A DNA stretch of 64,000 bases from assembly GCA_022616275.1 (NCBI GenBank), contig JAKEFB010000146.1, forward strand, positions 1 to 64,000, written 5' to 3'. The DNA is from Chloroflexota bacterium. Its GTDB lineage: Bacteria > Chloroflexota > Anaerolineae > Promineifilales > Promineifilaceae. Every line of letters starts with the position of its first letter. The stretch's first letter is position 1. The notes beneath the pieces were generated by a model. It saw only the letters and a list, made by a program, of their open reading frames with translations, was not told where the DNA came from and ran no database searches. Of the stretch, positions 7,327 through 16,755 are shown piece after piece. The position numbers were made by a program, and so were the translations under genes.

Positions 7327-10300
7327 TTAAATTTTAGGTCCAGTCCGAAGAAAGACTTCGTGCCAGTTTATATGTGGATGCTCTTGCTCCAAACGTAGCT
7401 GATATTTTGTTCTCTCCTGGGCTCCCCAGATTGCTACGGCAGCAAGAAGTCCACCCACTGCGCCCCCCGCCAGGCTTCCGGCCAGTCCAGTCAGGAAAGC
7501 GGTCGCCCCCGTTCCCATAGTGAAGGCAGAGCCGCCAATCACTGCGCCAGTCCAGCCACCTGCCTCACGCATACCCTGTTCAATCAGAGGTAGGTCTGAA
7601 TTCATCTCAACGCTTTGGTTGTAAGCAATACACATATTATCGTATGTCTTATAAACTCCATAGGCCGTCAAGACTATCCCTGCGGTAGTGAACGTCATTT
7701 CCGACGATACGAACCCTGCGTTTGAAGGTGGCTTTGCTGATGCTTTTGCCTCAGCGATGGCAAAATTTTCAGTCAACTTCGCATTCTTCACTACTTCTAG
7801 TTTCCCTGTTTCTGGATTTGTCCTGGTTTCATCATTTAGCTCAAAAAAGTAGCTGTAGGATCTGTTAAGAGCTTTCAATCCTCCCTTTTTATCCGTCAGT
7901 AAGCCTGCATCCTCATATTGTTTAGCAGCTTCGCTAAACGCCTGAGAAGTGGACTTATCGGACCACTTAGCTGGTCTATTCAAATTTTGATCTCTGCTGA
8001 TTGCGCTATGTTCTCCGCGTTTTGCTGGATCAGGGCTCCCCTTTGTCTCCAAAAACTGGCTAGGCGCATCTCCCTTTTTATAGCCTGCAATATTGTTTTC
8101 CGCCCATTCGTTCTGCACAGGATGATGTCCCTGCAAGTTTACACCGCCCGTTCGCTTGCTCTGAGGGATATTGCCCTGGTTACGATAGGAGTCAATAGCA
8201 TAACGTTCGTGAGAAGCCGGAGTGGTGTCGGCTGGTGTTTGATTCGTGCTAGGTGGGGTGTCGCTTGTTCCAGTCCTGTCAATAAAAGCAAGAGGATTAC
8301 CTTTTACGTAAACATAAAGATTTAACCCTGCCTGAAACCCAAGGGGATCGCAACTAGCCCATCGCGCCAGCCAGGATGCATAGTAACGGGCGCCGTGGTA
8401 ATATAATCCACTCTCCTCGTCGCGCTCCTTGCCGGTGAAGCGGTAACGCTTCCTAGGGAAGCTGCCGAAGCTTGTCTCGCCGTACGGCGTGTACTCCTCG
8501 CGGTTGATCCAGCCACCGTCGTCGCCAACGACAAGATTGCTGCTGCCCAGGTGATCGCCCAGATGGTATTTGACGGCCGGAGTCGCGTCATCGGGGAACG
8601 GCGCGCCGGCGCGCACCAGGGCGACGCGACTTTGGTTGTCCATAACGTGTAGGGTGTTGTTCTCACGGACGGTGCTACCTTGAACGATGCGTTGATATTC
8701 GAAAACACCTTCCACATAAACGGTGACCTCATACTGCCCGCCTTGCTTACGGACCAACTTCTTCACCCGTTGGCCACTCGCATCATAGAGGTAATGGGTA
8801 TGGACCGACGGCTCAGCATTGCCGGCCTGCGTGCGATAGACGCGCATACGATCGCTGTGATCCCATTCAAAGTGGCGCGACGTGTTCTCGTCTGTCAGGT
8901 TGCCATTGGCGTCGTAAGTATAATGATGGATGGTCAGGCCAATAGTCACCGTTGCCAGGCGATTATTTTTGGGCATAAGCGCCAGGTCGCGGGTAAAACT
9001 CCCTTGATCGGCCGTGTGGCGTAACCGGGTGAGGTTGCCGGCCAGATCGTAAGCATATTGCTCTGTGTACGCCTGTGCGCGAGTCAGATCGGCGCAGCGC
9101 GGCGTATCGTCCCAGGGGACAGGCGGCGTGACATCGCATTCACGGCCGGTAGCCGAAAGCAGGCGATACAGCGCGTCATACGTAAAGGCTCGATCCAGGG
9201 AATCCGGTTTGGCCGGCAAGCCGCTTCCAGGCGCGCGATCCTGAAGCGCGGTGATGTTCCCCACCAGGTCATACTCGTAGCCAAAATCTTGCAGCGGCGC
9301 GGCCGGGGCGGACGGGTGGTAGGTCAATGGCGCATCTGGCGGTATATCGTATCGCTCACTGCGCAGCCGTACCAGGCGGAAAGTTTGCGGGTCATAAGCG
9401 TAACGGGTCATCACGCCGTTGCCATAGGCAATCAACAGCCGCTGGCCTTTGGCGTTGTAGGCGATGCGTTCGACGTAAATCGTGCCGTCCAATTCGACGC
9501 GCTCCAGTGCGCCGGCGCGATTATAATAGGGTTGTAGCAACTTGCGGGCGCCATCTACAGCCTGCGGGTAGCGCATCGTTTTGACGCGATTTAACGCATC
9601 ATGGGCCAACACCGTTTGATAAACGGTGGGATCCAATAACGTGTTGGCATAGTCGTCGAGCGGGATGCCGGCCAGCGGCTCCCAATTCACCCGGTAGGCC
9701 GGTACCTGCCAGTTCGCCGGCGGTGGGTCGAAGACAGAGAGTATTACCTCATCGCTGATGACCTGCCGCGCCTTCTCGAGAATATTGCCTTTAAAGTCAT
9801 AGGCCGGGATGGTCAGGCTTCCTGCTTCGTCATAGCGCCTGTAGAGCTTGCCCAGTAAATTGGCCGGCCCGGCCAATGCCGGATCGAGGCTGTCGCCGTA
9901 AATGAGATGCTGTCGCAGGGTGAGTGGCTCGCCCGTTTGATCCTGCATCCAGAGACGGATGGGACGGTTCAAAACATCGTAGGCGTGCAGAAGCAGAGCG
10001 CCTTTACTATCCCGCTGCTCGACGGGGTTGCCGGCGGCATCCAGAATCGTGCGCCGTACGCCGGCATCAATACTTTCAATGCGCAGTGGGCGGTTCGCCA
10101 GATCGTATAGGTGGTTGAATGCAATCCGGCCCAAAGGATCGGTAATTGCCAACAGGTTGCCACCAATGTCGTAGGTGGAGTAAGTATGATATTCTTCGAT
10201 CATTGGGAAAGGATCGTCGGGGCTGGGCTTATTGCGGTTGCGCTCAACGCTTTCGATCGTGCGGCCGAGCGCATCTACCACGATGCTTGCCGGCGTGTCC

Positions 10301-13300
10301 CAATGGTGTTGGTAACTAGCCGAGTCGCCTGGGTGCGTGCGGCCGGCATTATCATTGGCGTCGTAAGTGTAGGCCTCCCACGGCGTTGGTTCAAAGACAT
10401 CAGGATCCGTCAGGTCAGTTGGTACGCCATGGACAACGCGCTGTTCTGAACCGTCTGGGTTGACTGTCCAGATCGTATGCCCGCGCGGGTCGTAGTACAG
10501 CGTCGCCTTTTGCCCCTGGGCAGCGTCCGGTTGGTATTCCCAGCCGCTGGAGAAATAGGGCTCGTATTTTTCGACGACGCGCCCCTTGTTGTCATAGACC
10601 TGCCAGCCGCTGACCACCACACGTGGCGGATCATTGGCAGAGCGCTGTCGCCCGGTGACATCATTCTTTGTACCGGCTTGGTCATCTTGGTCAGCAGGCA
10701 ACACACCGTCGCCGAAGGCCGGGTCGCCGAAGACGACGTCCTCGGCCTGTGTCCGTCTCTGGAGCAAGCGTCCAAAGCCATCCGAATACTCCACGCTTTC
10801 GATGGTCTCGTCTCGCTCCGGCAGCGGCACGTCAGTTTCGCTCACGTGATGAACGCGTTTGAGCGTGCGAACGGAGATGGGCTGGACACGATCGGCAAAG
10901 GCAAGAAAGTCGTAAACCATCTGAACGCCAGGGGCGTCGAGCGTGTCGCCGACGTTTTCATTTACCTTACCCATGACGGCCGTGCTGGCCAGGAGACCTA
11001 AGGGGGTGAAGGTGAAAGCCGTGCGGTTGCCGTTGGGATCAGTTACCAGGTTTAGCTGCATCACGCGGTAATCATAGGTTGCCTCGGTGGTCAGGCCGGC
11101 CGCATCGGTCGCAGTAATGGGCAACAAGTCGTAGGTATCATAGGTGACGGACGCGTCGCGGCCGAAGGGATCGCGCGTGCATTGAACCAACCCGCGCCCT
11201 TTTCCCTCCGGGTCGTCGTGAAAGTCGTACCGGCGTCGCTCGGTGGCGGCAAAATAGCCGGCGGCAAAGACGGTAGCATCGCCCGGGATGCCGTAGCCCA
11301 CGAGCGTGATCTCCATGCCCGGCCGGGTCGGGTCGGCCGCCTCACTCACCGGCAGCAGGGCGCGAAATTTGTCTGGATATTCTGCTGTTGGCCAGCCGGG
11401 AGTCGCGGTGTAGACCTCGATTTCCTGGACGGCCGGGCTGTCATAAGGCGCCTGGTGAATGAGCAGCCGGACCGCGCTGGTAGTGATGGCCGGGAAGCGA
11501 AACTTGCGCCACACCCTGTCGTTGCCGGTCACCACGCCGCCGGGAACCGTGACCCAGTCGGCGCCGTTCCAGTACTGCACCTCAAAGTCATTCACCGCGT
11601 AGGGCGAAGTCAACTCCTCCGTCGGCTCCACGAACGGTCCCGACGGGTCCTGGTGGAAGAAGACGTCCACCTCGTCAATCGTTTGCAGGCCCTTCAGGTC
11701 AACCTGTAACCAGCCCGGATAGGCGAACGGCTGCTGGCCTTTCCAGTGGTAACCGATCCGGTCGCCGTCAATGGCCATTCTGGGCGGCCAGGGCTGGATG
11801 ATTGACGAGGCGCTGGCCGTTCCACCATTCGCAGCCAGGGCCACGTTGCGGCCGCTGCCGCTTTCGTAAGCCTCAATTTCTACCAGGCGGCTGTACCCGC
11901 TTGGGGAACTATGCACCAGCACGCGGATCTTGTCCGTGGTAATCGCCAGGCCGGGAAACCTGCGCCAGACATTGTGGTTGCCCCGCACTTCCCCGCCAGG
12001 AATCGTCACCCAGGCAGCGCCGTTCCAATATTGCACGTCAAAGTCGGTGATGCCGTGCCGGACAAAAGTCAGCGTTTCCGTCGGATCAACGGGCGGTCCG
12101 AGGCCATCCAAAGGGTCGTCTTGGGGCGTAAAAACGTCAATCTCGCTAATGGTTTTGCTGCCGGCAAAATCAACCTGGATCCAGTCGGGATAGACCTGGT
12201 GGGTGTTATCCGTCCAGAGGCCCGGCCACGTCGCGCCTTTGCGGTCGCCATTGATCACGGCGCTGGGGGAACCATCCCGGTCAAAGGTTGACGAGGCGCT
12301 GGCCGTCGCGTTCCTGGCCGCCAGGGCCACGTTGACGCCGGCCGGCAGGGCGGCCGGCCGCAGGTAGGGCGGCTCTTCGGGCGGATTCAGCACCTCATCG
12401 CCGCTCTTGTAGGCCTCGTGCAAAATCTCCGGCGTCAGCACCAGGCTCTCCGTCCGCGCCAGCGCCCCGTAGTCGCCGAGCTGGCCGAAAGGCAGGCCCT
12501 GGAAAGCCGGCCCGTCGTAAAAGTTGAGCGACTGGCCGATGAGGCGGCGCGCGGCCGAACCGTCCAGGATCTGGCCGTGCAGCGCGAAGGCGCTGGCCGA
12601 GCCATCGTTTAGAATTTCGTAGGTCGTGGTGCGGGCGACACGGTCAACCATGTAAATTTGTTCGTCGTCGCGCCGGGCGTAGTCGCTGGCCGTGCAGGTC
12701 GCCAGGTACGGCTCGCCGGCGTCCCCGGCCGCCCGAAAGTCCCGGCCGCGAGGGACGGCAACGCTCGTCTGCGAGCGCGGCTGGCCATAGAGGTCGTAAT
12801 CGTCGGTGAAGGAAAGCTGGGTCATTGGCTCTGTGCCCCGCTCCCATTGGGTGGTCCGTTGTCCCAGGGCATAAGCGAAGAAGATGGGCGAGGCGTTGGC
12901 CAGGCCATCGCCGGGGGGCAATTCCTGGCGCACGCCGTACAGTTGCTCGGTGACGGTATACGGCCGGTCCTGGCGCGCCGTACCGTCCAGGGCATACAAT
13001 TCCGTCCGCAGCACGTGGCCGCGCAGGCTGCGCAGGGCATCCCGCTTCGCCCGGCGCGGCAAGCCGTTCAAGAACGCCGTCATCGCCTGGGGGCGGGCCA
13101 GCGCCGGCGGGTCTTCCGGCCAAAACTCCGAGGAAAAATCGGTCTCACGCCAGCCGCCGAACTCGTCGCCAATCGGCCCTTGATGGAACCAGGTGCGCGT
13201 TTCCGTCGGCCACGCGTAGCGGTCCGGCTCGCTGTCCAGAAGCGCCGCGAAGCTGTCTCGTCCAAACGCCAGGCTGGCCGGCTGCTGGCTGGCGGCCTGG

Positions 13301-15552
13301 TATTCGGCAAGCGTTTCCGTGTCCCGCTGGTCAACCCGGCCGAAGCCGCGGAATTCTCGCTCGGCCCCGTCCCAATAGCCATGATGGTAGCGATAGGTTG
13401 TGGTTAGCCGGCCGCCGGAGATGGCATCTATCACCTCCACGCGGGCGACGACCTGCACCGGGAACGGCAGCGGCGTCTGCCAGCGGGTTTGCGGCTGTTG
13501 CTGATCGGCCAGATAACATTCGGTGGACGGAACATAGTGAACGTGGGTGATGGAACCGATGTGGTTGTCCATCTCGTTGAGGAGATAGGGCTTGACCCCA
13601 CCGGTGAAATCAAGAAAGAACATCCGCGTGCGCGACAGCCCGTCGGCGTCGGCGCTCCACAGCAGGCCGCTGATCCCTGTGCCGCACAGGTCTACCAGGC
13701 GCACGGCGTCCACGTCTGATACGGGCGGCGTGCCGTCAATGCAGGTGGGCTCGCTCCAGCCGTTGCCGCTGCGGTTGATCCACAGCGTGACGGTGGTATC
13801 GCCAACGTGTACCAGGTCGGCCGCGCCGTCGCCGTCCACGTCGCCCAGCAGCAGGCGCTTGGGATCGTAGCCATCCGGAAAGCGCGGACAGTCCTGCATC
13901 ACGACGCGCTTGCCCCAGTTGCCGTAGCCAAGCGCGGGCCAGTACTCGATGCGGCCGTCATGCACCAGGACAATATCCTGCAAACCGTCGCCGTTCATAT
14001 CCGCCCACTTCACCCGAGGGTCGGAGAAATTGACGTCCGGGAATTCCGGCAGGGTGCGGCGTTCGACCCAGCGCGTGCCGTTCCAGCCCTCGTGCGGATC
14101 GTTGAAAAAGCATTCCAGGCGGCTGCCGGAGCGGATGGCGTCGGTGACGCCGTCGCCGTCCAGGTCCACCAGACGGACCTCAGGGTCTTTCAGATCAAAA
14201 GTCGGCGCCTGGCGATAAGCCTGAAACGACTTACGGTCCCACAGCCCGCCAAAACGCAGCGGATAATAACCGGAAAGGCCGTCACGGTGGACCAGCAGGT
14301 CCAGCCGCCCGTCGCCATTGGCGTCAATCAGTTGGACGCCTGGGTCGGCCAGGCCGACACCGGCCGGGGCTGTGGTCATCTCGCGCGGCAAATCGAAGTG
14401 GCCGCCGCCCAGGTTGCGCCAGTAGCGGACCGTGCCGTTCATTTCCAGGATGTCGGGCAGGCCACGGCCGAAGAGGTCGGCCAGTTCCAGGTCGGGGTTG
14501 GCCATTGAGCGGGCCGGCAAGTCGCGGCCGTACACCGGGAAGAAGTCGCGCTGCGCCGGCTCATATTTGGTGTAACCGAATTCTACCGGCGGCATTTCCT
14601 CCGTGAGCTGGCCGTCATAGCCGGTCACCTTGAACTGGCTGAGGAGTGCAACGCCGTTAAGCGGCAGCGATTCGCTGAGTTCGGTCCGCTGGTCCAGATA
14701 AATCAGGTCGTAGGCGCGGGTGAGCCGCTCCTGATCGGCATGAGTACGAATTTCAATGCGGGTGCAGCGCTTCCTGGTGCGGATTTCAAAACCAGCCCGA
14801 TAATCGGAAAATGGGTCAGGCCGGTAGTCCGAAAACGGGTCAGGGGGAAGAGCGTAGTTAAAGGTGACTGAAACCAGGTACTGGCTCGCACCCTGGGCTC
14901 CATAGTCCACGTAACGAATGCGCTTTAGATATAGTTGATCCCAGCAATGATACGTATCTTCGCTCGTATCGCGCTCGTATTCGTAGACGATGCGATTGCC
15001 GAACACATCCTTGGTCTGCGACAACTGCCAGGAAAAGACTTTTGTGCGATCGGCCGGATCGGCCACCACGGCCGGGTCGGCGCCGGCCGCGCCTGGCGTA
15101 CCATAGACACTCACCAGCCCATCTTTACTCCGCACTTCCCAATAATCGTTGTCGCCGTCAACGTGGTGGACGATGCGCGCGAACAGGCCCTCGGTTCGGG
15201 GACGGTAGGTGCGGCGATCAGGCTCTTCTTTTACCAGAACCAGATCTTCCGCGCCGGACAAGATAAAGATATCGGCCGCGTCGTCATAACGAGGAACGCC
15301 TTTGGAAGTCTTGCGGCTGATTCCGGGGACGCTCAAACTCCAGCCAAGTCCAAACGGCCCATTGCCGTTGCCACTACTGTAAGCAAGGCTTAACTGGGGT
15401 TGAAAGCCGTTACGGCCGGGCGGCACGGCGATGGGCAGGGTGAAGTTACCCGTGCCGGTGTGCAGGTCCGGGGCGAACTTTTCGCCAATACCTTGTAAGG
15501 CGCCTCCCCCTTTGGGGAGGGAAATAGCCGATTGACTCGATGAATTACCCAC
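7327..15552 (-). CDS. TcB-TcC fusion toxin: SpvB, FG-GAP, discoidin x2, RHS core, HNH/EndoVII-like tip; 2741 aa
   Basis: GTG start at 15552 with GGGAGA 7 nt upstream. Order of domains: SpvB (from ~12, SLPKGGGALQGIGEKF); FG-GAP/TcB beta-propeller repeats ~345-650 (NGDGRLDLL, DLDGDGVTD); TcB middle domain ~660-770; two F5/8-type discoidin domains ~1077-1390 (NVALAARNATASASS, VQYWNGAAWV); YD/RHS repeats; and the RHS core ~2365-2425 (YRFTGKERDEESGLYYHGARYY, then the DPLG cleavage region). After the core comes a variable tip, with GHHPVQ near residue 2476 and a later GEHSAISRDQNL. This resembles HNH/EndoVII nuclease toxins with SHH/GHH signatures. The last ~130 residues are a glycine-zipper hydrophobic segment. 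B and C fused in one chain, with discoidin (sugar/lipid-binding) domains inside the shell, is unusual. Confidence 0.88.
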   Translation of the reverse strand: MGNSSSQSAISLPKGGGALQGIGEKFAPDLHTGTGNFTLPIAVPPGRNGFQPQLSLAYSSGNGNGPFGLGWSLSVPGISRKTSKGVPRYDDAADIFILSGAEDLVLVKEEPDRRTYRPRTEGLFARIVHHVDGDNDYWEVRSKDGLVSVYGTPGAAGADPAVVADPADRTKVFSWQLSQTKDVFGNRIVYEYERDTSEDTYHCWDQLYLKRIRYVDYGAQGASQYLVSVTFNYALPPDPFSDYRPDPFSDYRAGFEIRTRKRCTRIEIRTHADQERLTRAYDLIYLDQRTELSESLPLNGVALLSQFKVTGYDGQLTEEMPPVEFGYTKYEPAQRDFFPVYGRDLPARSMANPDLELADLFGRGLPDILEMNGTVRYWRNLGGGHFDLPREMTTAPAGVGLADPGVQLIDANGDGRLDLLVHRDGLSGYYPLRFGGLWDRKSFQAYRQAPTFDLKDPEVRLVDLDGDGVTDAIRSGSRLECFFNDPHEGWNGTRWVERRTLPEFPDVNFSDPRVKWADMNGDGLQDIVLVHDGRIEYWPALGYGNWGKRVVMQDCPRFPDGYDPKRLLLGDVDGDGAADLVHVGDTTVTLWINRSGNGWSEPTCIDGTPPVSDVDAVRLVDLCGTGISGLLWSADADGLSRTRMFFLDFTGGVKPYLLNEMDNHIGSITHVHYVPSTECYLADQQQPQTRWQTPLPFPVQVVARVEVIDAISGGRLTTTYRYHHGYWDGAEREFRGFGRVDQRDTETLAEYQAASQQPASLAFGRDSFAALLDSEPDRYAWPTETRTWFHQGPIGDEFGGWRETDFSSEFWPEDPPALARPQAMTAFLNGLPRRAKRDALRSLRGHVLRTELYALDGTARQDRPYTVTEQLYGVRQELPPGDGLANASPIFFAYALGQRTTQWERGTEPMTQLSFTDDYDLYGQPRSQTSVAVPRGRDFRAAGDAGEPYLATCTASDYARRDDEQIYMVDRVARTTTYEILNDGSASAFALHGQILDGSAARRLIGQSLNFYDGPAFQGLPFGQLGDYGALARTESLVLTPEILHEAYKSGDEVLNPPEEPPYLRPAALPAGVNVALAARNATASASSTFDRDGSPSAVINGDRKGATWPGLWTDNTHQVYPDWIQVDFAGSKTISEIDVFTPQDDPLDGLGPPVDPTETLTFVRHGITDFDVQYWNGAAWVTIPGGEVRGNHNVWRRFPGLAITTDKIRVLVHSSPSGYSRLVEIEAYESGSGRNVALAANGGTASASSIIQPWPPRMAIDGDRIGYHWKGQQPFAYPGWLQVDLKGLQTIDEVDVFFHQDPSGPFVEPTEELTSPYAVNDFEVQYWNGADWVTVPGGVVTGNDRVWRKFRFPAITTSAVRLLIHQAPYDSPAVQEIEVYTATPGWPTAEYPDKFRALLPVSEAADPTRPGMEITLVGYGIPGDATVFAAGYFAATERRRYDFHDDPEGKGRGLVQCTRDPFGRDASVTYDTYDLLPITATDAAGLTTEATYDYRVMQLNLVTDPNGNRTAFTFTPLGLLASTAVMGKVNENVGDTLDAPGVQMVYDFLAFADRVQPISVRTLKRVHHVSETDVPLPERDETIESVEYSDGFGRLLQRRTQAEDVVFGDPAFGDGVLPADQDDQAGTKNDVTGRQRSANDPPRVVVSGWQVYDNKGRVVEKYEPYFSSGWEYQPDAAQGQKATLYYDPRGHTIWTVNPDGSEQRVVHGVPTDLTDPDVFEPTPWEAYTYDANDNAGRTHPGDSASYQHHWDTPASIVVDALGRTIESVERNRNKPSPDDPFPMIEEYHTYSTYDIGGNLLAITDPLGRIAFNHLYDLANRPLRIESIDAGVRRTILDAAGNPVEQRDSKGALLLHAYDVLNRPIRLWMQDQTGEPLTLRQHLIYGDSLDPALAGPANLLGKLYRRYDEAGSLTIPAYDFKGNILEKARQVISDEVILSVFDPPPANWQVPAYRVNWEPLAGIPLDDYANTLLDPTVYQTVLAHDALNRVKTMRYPQAVDGARKLLQPYYNRAGALERVELDGTIYVERIAYNAKGQRLLIAYGNGVMTRYAYDPQTFRLVRLRSERYDIPPDAPLTYHPSAPAAPLQDFGYEYDLVGNITALQDRAPGSGLPAKPDSLDRAFTYDALYRLLSATGRECDVTPPVPWDDTPRCADLTRAQAYTEQYAYDLAGNLTRLRHTADQGSFTRDLALMPKNNRLATVTIGLTIHHYTYDANGNLTDENTSRHFEWDHSDRMRVYRTQAGNAEPSVHTHYLYDASGQRVKKLVRKQGGQYEVTVYVEGVFEYQRIVQGSTVRENNTLHVMDNQSRVALVRAGAPFPDDATPAVKYHLGDHLGSSNLVVGDDGGWINREEYTPYGETSFGSFPRKRYRFTGKERDEESGLYYHGARYYASWLARWASCDPLGFQAGLNLYVYVKGNPLAFIDRTGTSDTPPSTNQTPADTTPASHERYAIDSYRNQGNIPQSKRTGGVNLQGHHPVQNEWAENNIAGYKKGDAPSQFLETKGSPDPAKRGEHSAISRDQNLNRPAKWSDKSTSQAFSEAAKQYEDAGLLTDKKGGLKALNRSYSYFFELNDETRTNPETGKLEVVKNAKLTENFAIAEAKASAKPPSNAGFVSSEMTFTTAGIVLTAYGVYKTYDNMCIAYNQSVEMNSDLPLIEQGMREAGGWTGAVIGGSAFTMGTGATAFLTGLAGSLAGGAVGGLLAAVAIWGAQERTKYQLRLEQEHPHINWHEVFLRTGPKI

Positions 15553-15570
15553 AGATTATTCTCCCAAGAT

Positions 15571-15621
15571 AACCTCCCGGAGGTTCAAGCGATGGTCGCC
15601 ATCGCCAACCTCCGGGAGGTT
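15571..15621. repeat. Dispersed inverted repeat, copy A
   Basis: Arms AACCTCCCGGAGGTT (15571-15585) and AACCTCCGGGAGGTT (15607-15621) enclose a second stem, GCGATGG-TCG-CCATCGC (15589-15605). Each outer arm is itself almost palindromic. The 47-nt core is identical to copy B at 56344-56392, 40 kb away. It fills the gap between the membrane-protein gene and the TcB-TcC start. No oligo-T follows on the minus strand, so it looks like a REPIN-type element rather than a plain terminator. Confidence 0.85.
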
Positions 15622-15641
15622 ATTTTTATGCCAGCAACCTA

Positions 15642-16283
15642 TCAATCCGTCTCGCTCGTTCCCAGCACTTTTTTCAGGCAGTTCCCCAGTAGCCGGCGGG
15701 TATCCTCATGGAAAAAACCGAGAATGAAGCCCAGCGCCACGATCGTCTCAAGACTGGCTGTCCGCAAGGTTAGGCTCACCTGGGCCACGGTAATCTCGGA
15801 GATCCTGAGAAAATAGACGGCGCATACCGCTACGGCCGAGCCCAACGATACATCACCAATCAAGCGGCTGACGCCCTCCAGGAAGTTGAACCGTTCACCC
15901 TGGAGAATGACCTGAGCGAGTTGATATTGGCTGCGGGCCAATACGCCGGCTATACATTGGGGAGCCAGGGCTAGAAATACACTCCACACAGAGGGTTCGA
16001 GGTGGCTCTGGTCCACACCGATAAAGTTGATGCCCGCAACTTGAGCCGGGTTGTTGAGAGCGGTGATACCATGCATCCAGGCCCACAGGGCCAGGTTTCC
16101 GATCTGCAAGGCGCTAATCACCAGTTGCAGTACCAGGCCTCCGACGATGGGCGGCAGGCGCAAACCGGTCCGGCTATAGAACCATTCGGAACTTTCGGCC
16201 GGTTCCTCTTGCTGTCCCTGGCCCGGTTTGAATTCCTGCCTTATCTGATTGCCCTCTAGTGGCTGATGGAACAATCCTTCCAT
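15642..16283 (-). CDS. Multi-pass membrane protein of unknown function, 213 aa
   Basis: Not recognised. ATG at 16283 is preferred over the in-frame GTG at 16292 because AAAGGTG lies 6 nt before it. After a polar ~35-residue N-terminus (EFKPGQGQQEEPAESSEWF) there are about four hydrophobic segments: residues ~47-75 (PPIVGGLVLQLVISALQIGN), ~100-115, ~143-165 and ~180-195. The chain ends in a short basic tail. No catalytic or ligand motif is visible. It lies directly upstream of the Tc locus on the same strand, separated by inverted repeat copy A. A functional tie to the toxin, such as release or membrane passage, is possible but unsupported. Confidence 0.7.
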   Translation of the reverse strand: MEGLFHQPLEGNQIRQEFKPGQGQQEEPAESSEWFYSRTGLRLPPIVGGLVLQLVISALQIGNLALWAWMHGITALNNPAQVAGINFIGVDQSHLEPSVWSVFLALAPQCIAGVLARSQYQLAQVILQGERFNFLEGVSRLIGDVSLGSAVAVCAVYFLRISEITVAQVSLTLRTASLETIVALGFILGFFHEDTRRLLGNCLKKVLGTSETD

Positions 16284-16334
16284 TACATACACCTTTAATT
16301 CAAATTGGACGGCGCAGTCCGATAGGCCGCGAGG

Positions 16335-16532
16335 TCAATCCTTTGTTTGTGCCTCTGCCAACAGGGCCTGCAATTGGGTGAGCAACGCCGGCCAATCGTG
16401 AAAGTAGCGCACTTCCCCGCTGAGAACGTGCTGCACCTGGCCGCGCCACTCTACCTGGCCCTCGCCAAGCTCTTCCAGCCACAGGCGCACCGTGAATAGC
16501 TGCGAGCGATGAGGCGGCCGGTCCTTATCCAT
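16335..16532 (-). CDS. Conserved small protein, 65 aa
   Basis: ATG at 16532 with an AGAGGT site upstream. The 65-residue product (starting MDKDRPPHRSQLFTVRLWLE) is soluble and rich in Trp, Glu and Gln. It has a two-part pattern: LFTVRLWLEELGEGQVEWRG, then HVLSGEVRYFHDW. I recall this R-x-W-x-E-E ... W-R-G ... S-G-E-x-x-Y-F-x-D-W pattern from short uncharacterised proteins of Chloroflexota and cyanobacteria, but no function is known to me. It is followed 52 nt later by the membrane-protein gene on the same strand, so the two may be co-transcribed. Confidence 0.65.
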   Translation of the reverse strand: MDKDRPPHRSQLFTVRLWLEELGEGQVEWRGQVQHVLSGEVRYFHDWPALLTQLQALLAEAQTKD

Positions 16533-16755
16533 ACACGTTTACCTCTACGTCAAACGCCGGACGAGAGCGGTTCGGACCAGGCCACGATTTCCAATCATCG
16601 TGTCTTCCTTACTGCTGTGTTGCGTTGAGATGATATTCGGCCTTGCCGGGTAAAAGCTGTCCCTGGCGAAGGTAAGGCTATCCTAGCAAAAGCAGCGTTT
16701 CACAAGCGCTTCATGAGCGTTTCGGGAGTGCAATTTTCGGGGCACCCTCCTTCTT
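16533..16755. other. Intergenic region, 223 bp
   Basis: It separates the ANTAR regulator (ending at 16756) from the 65-aa gene. On the minus strand it must hold the promoter of the 65-aa/membrane gene pair unless that pair is read through from the regulator. No confident promoter, hairpin with T-run or small gene was seen. Confidence 0.4.

Noticed and set aside
15495-15525. CCTCCCCCTTTGGGGAGG palindrome as another repeat element.
   Set aside because: It encodes the conserved SpvB-domain opening SLPKGGGAL, so the palindrome follows from the protein sequence.
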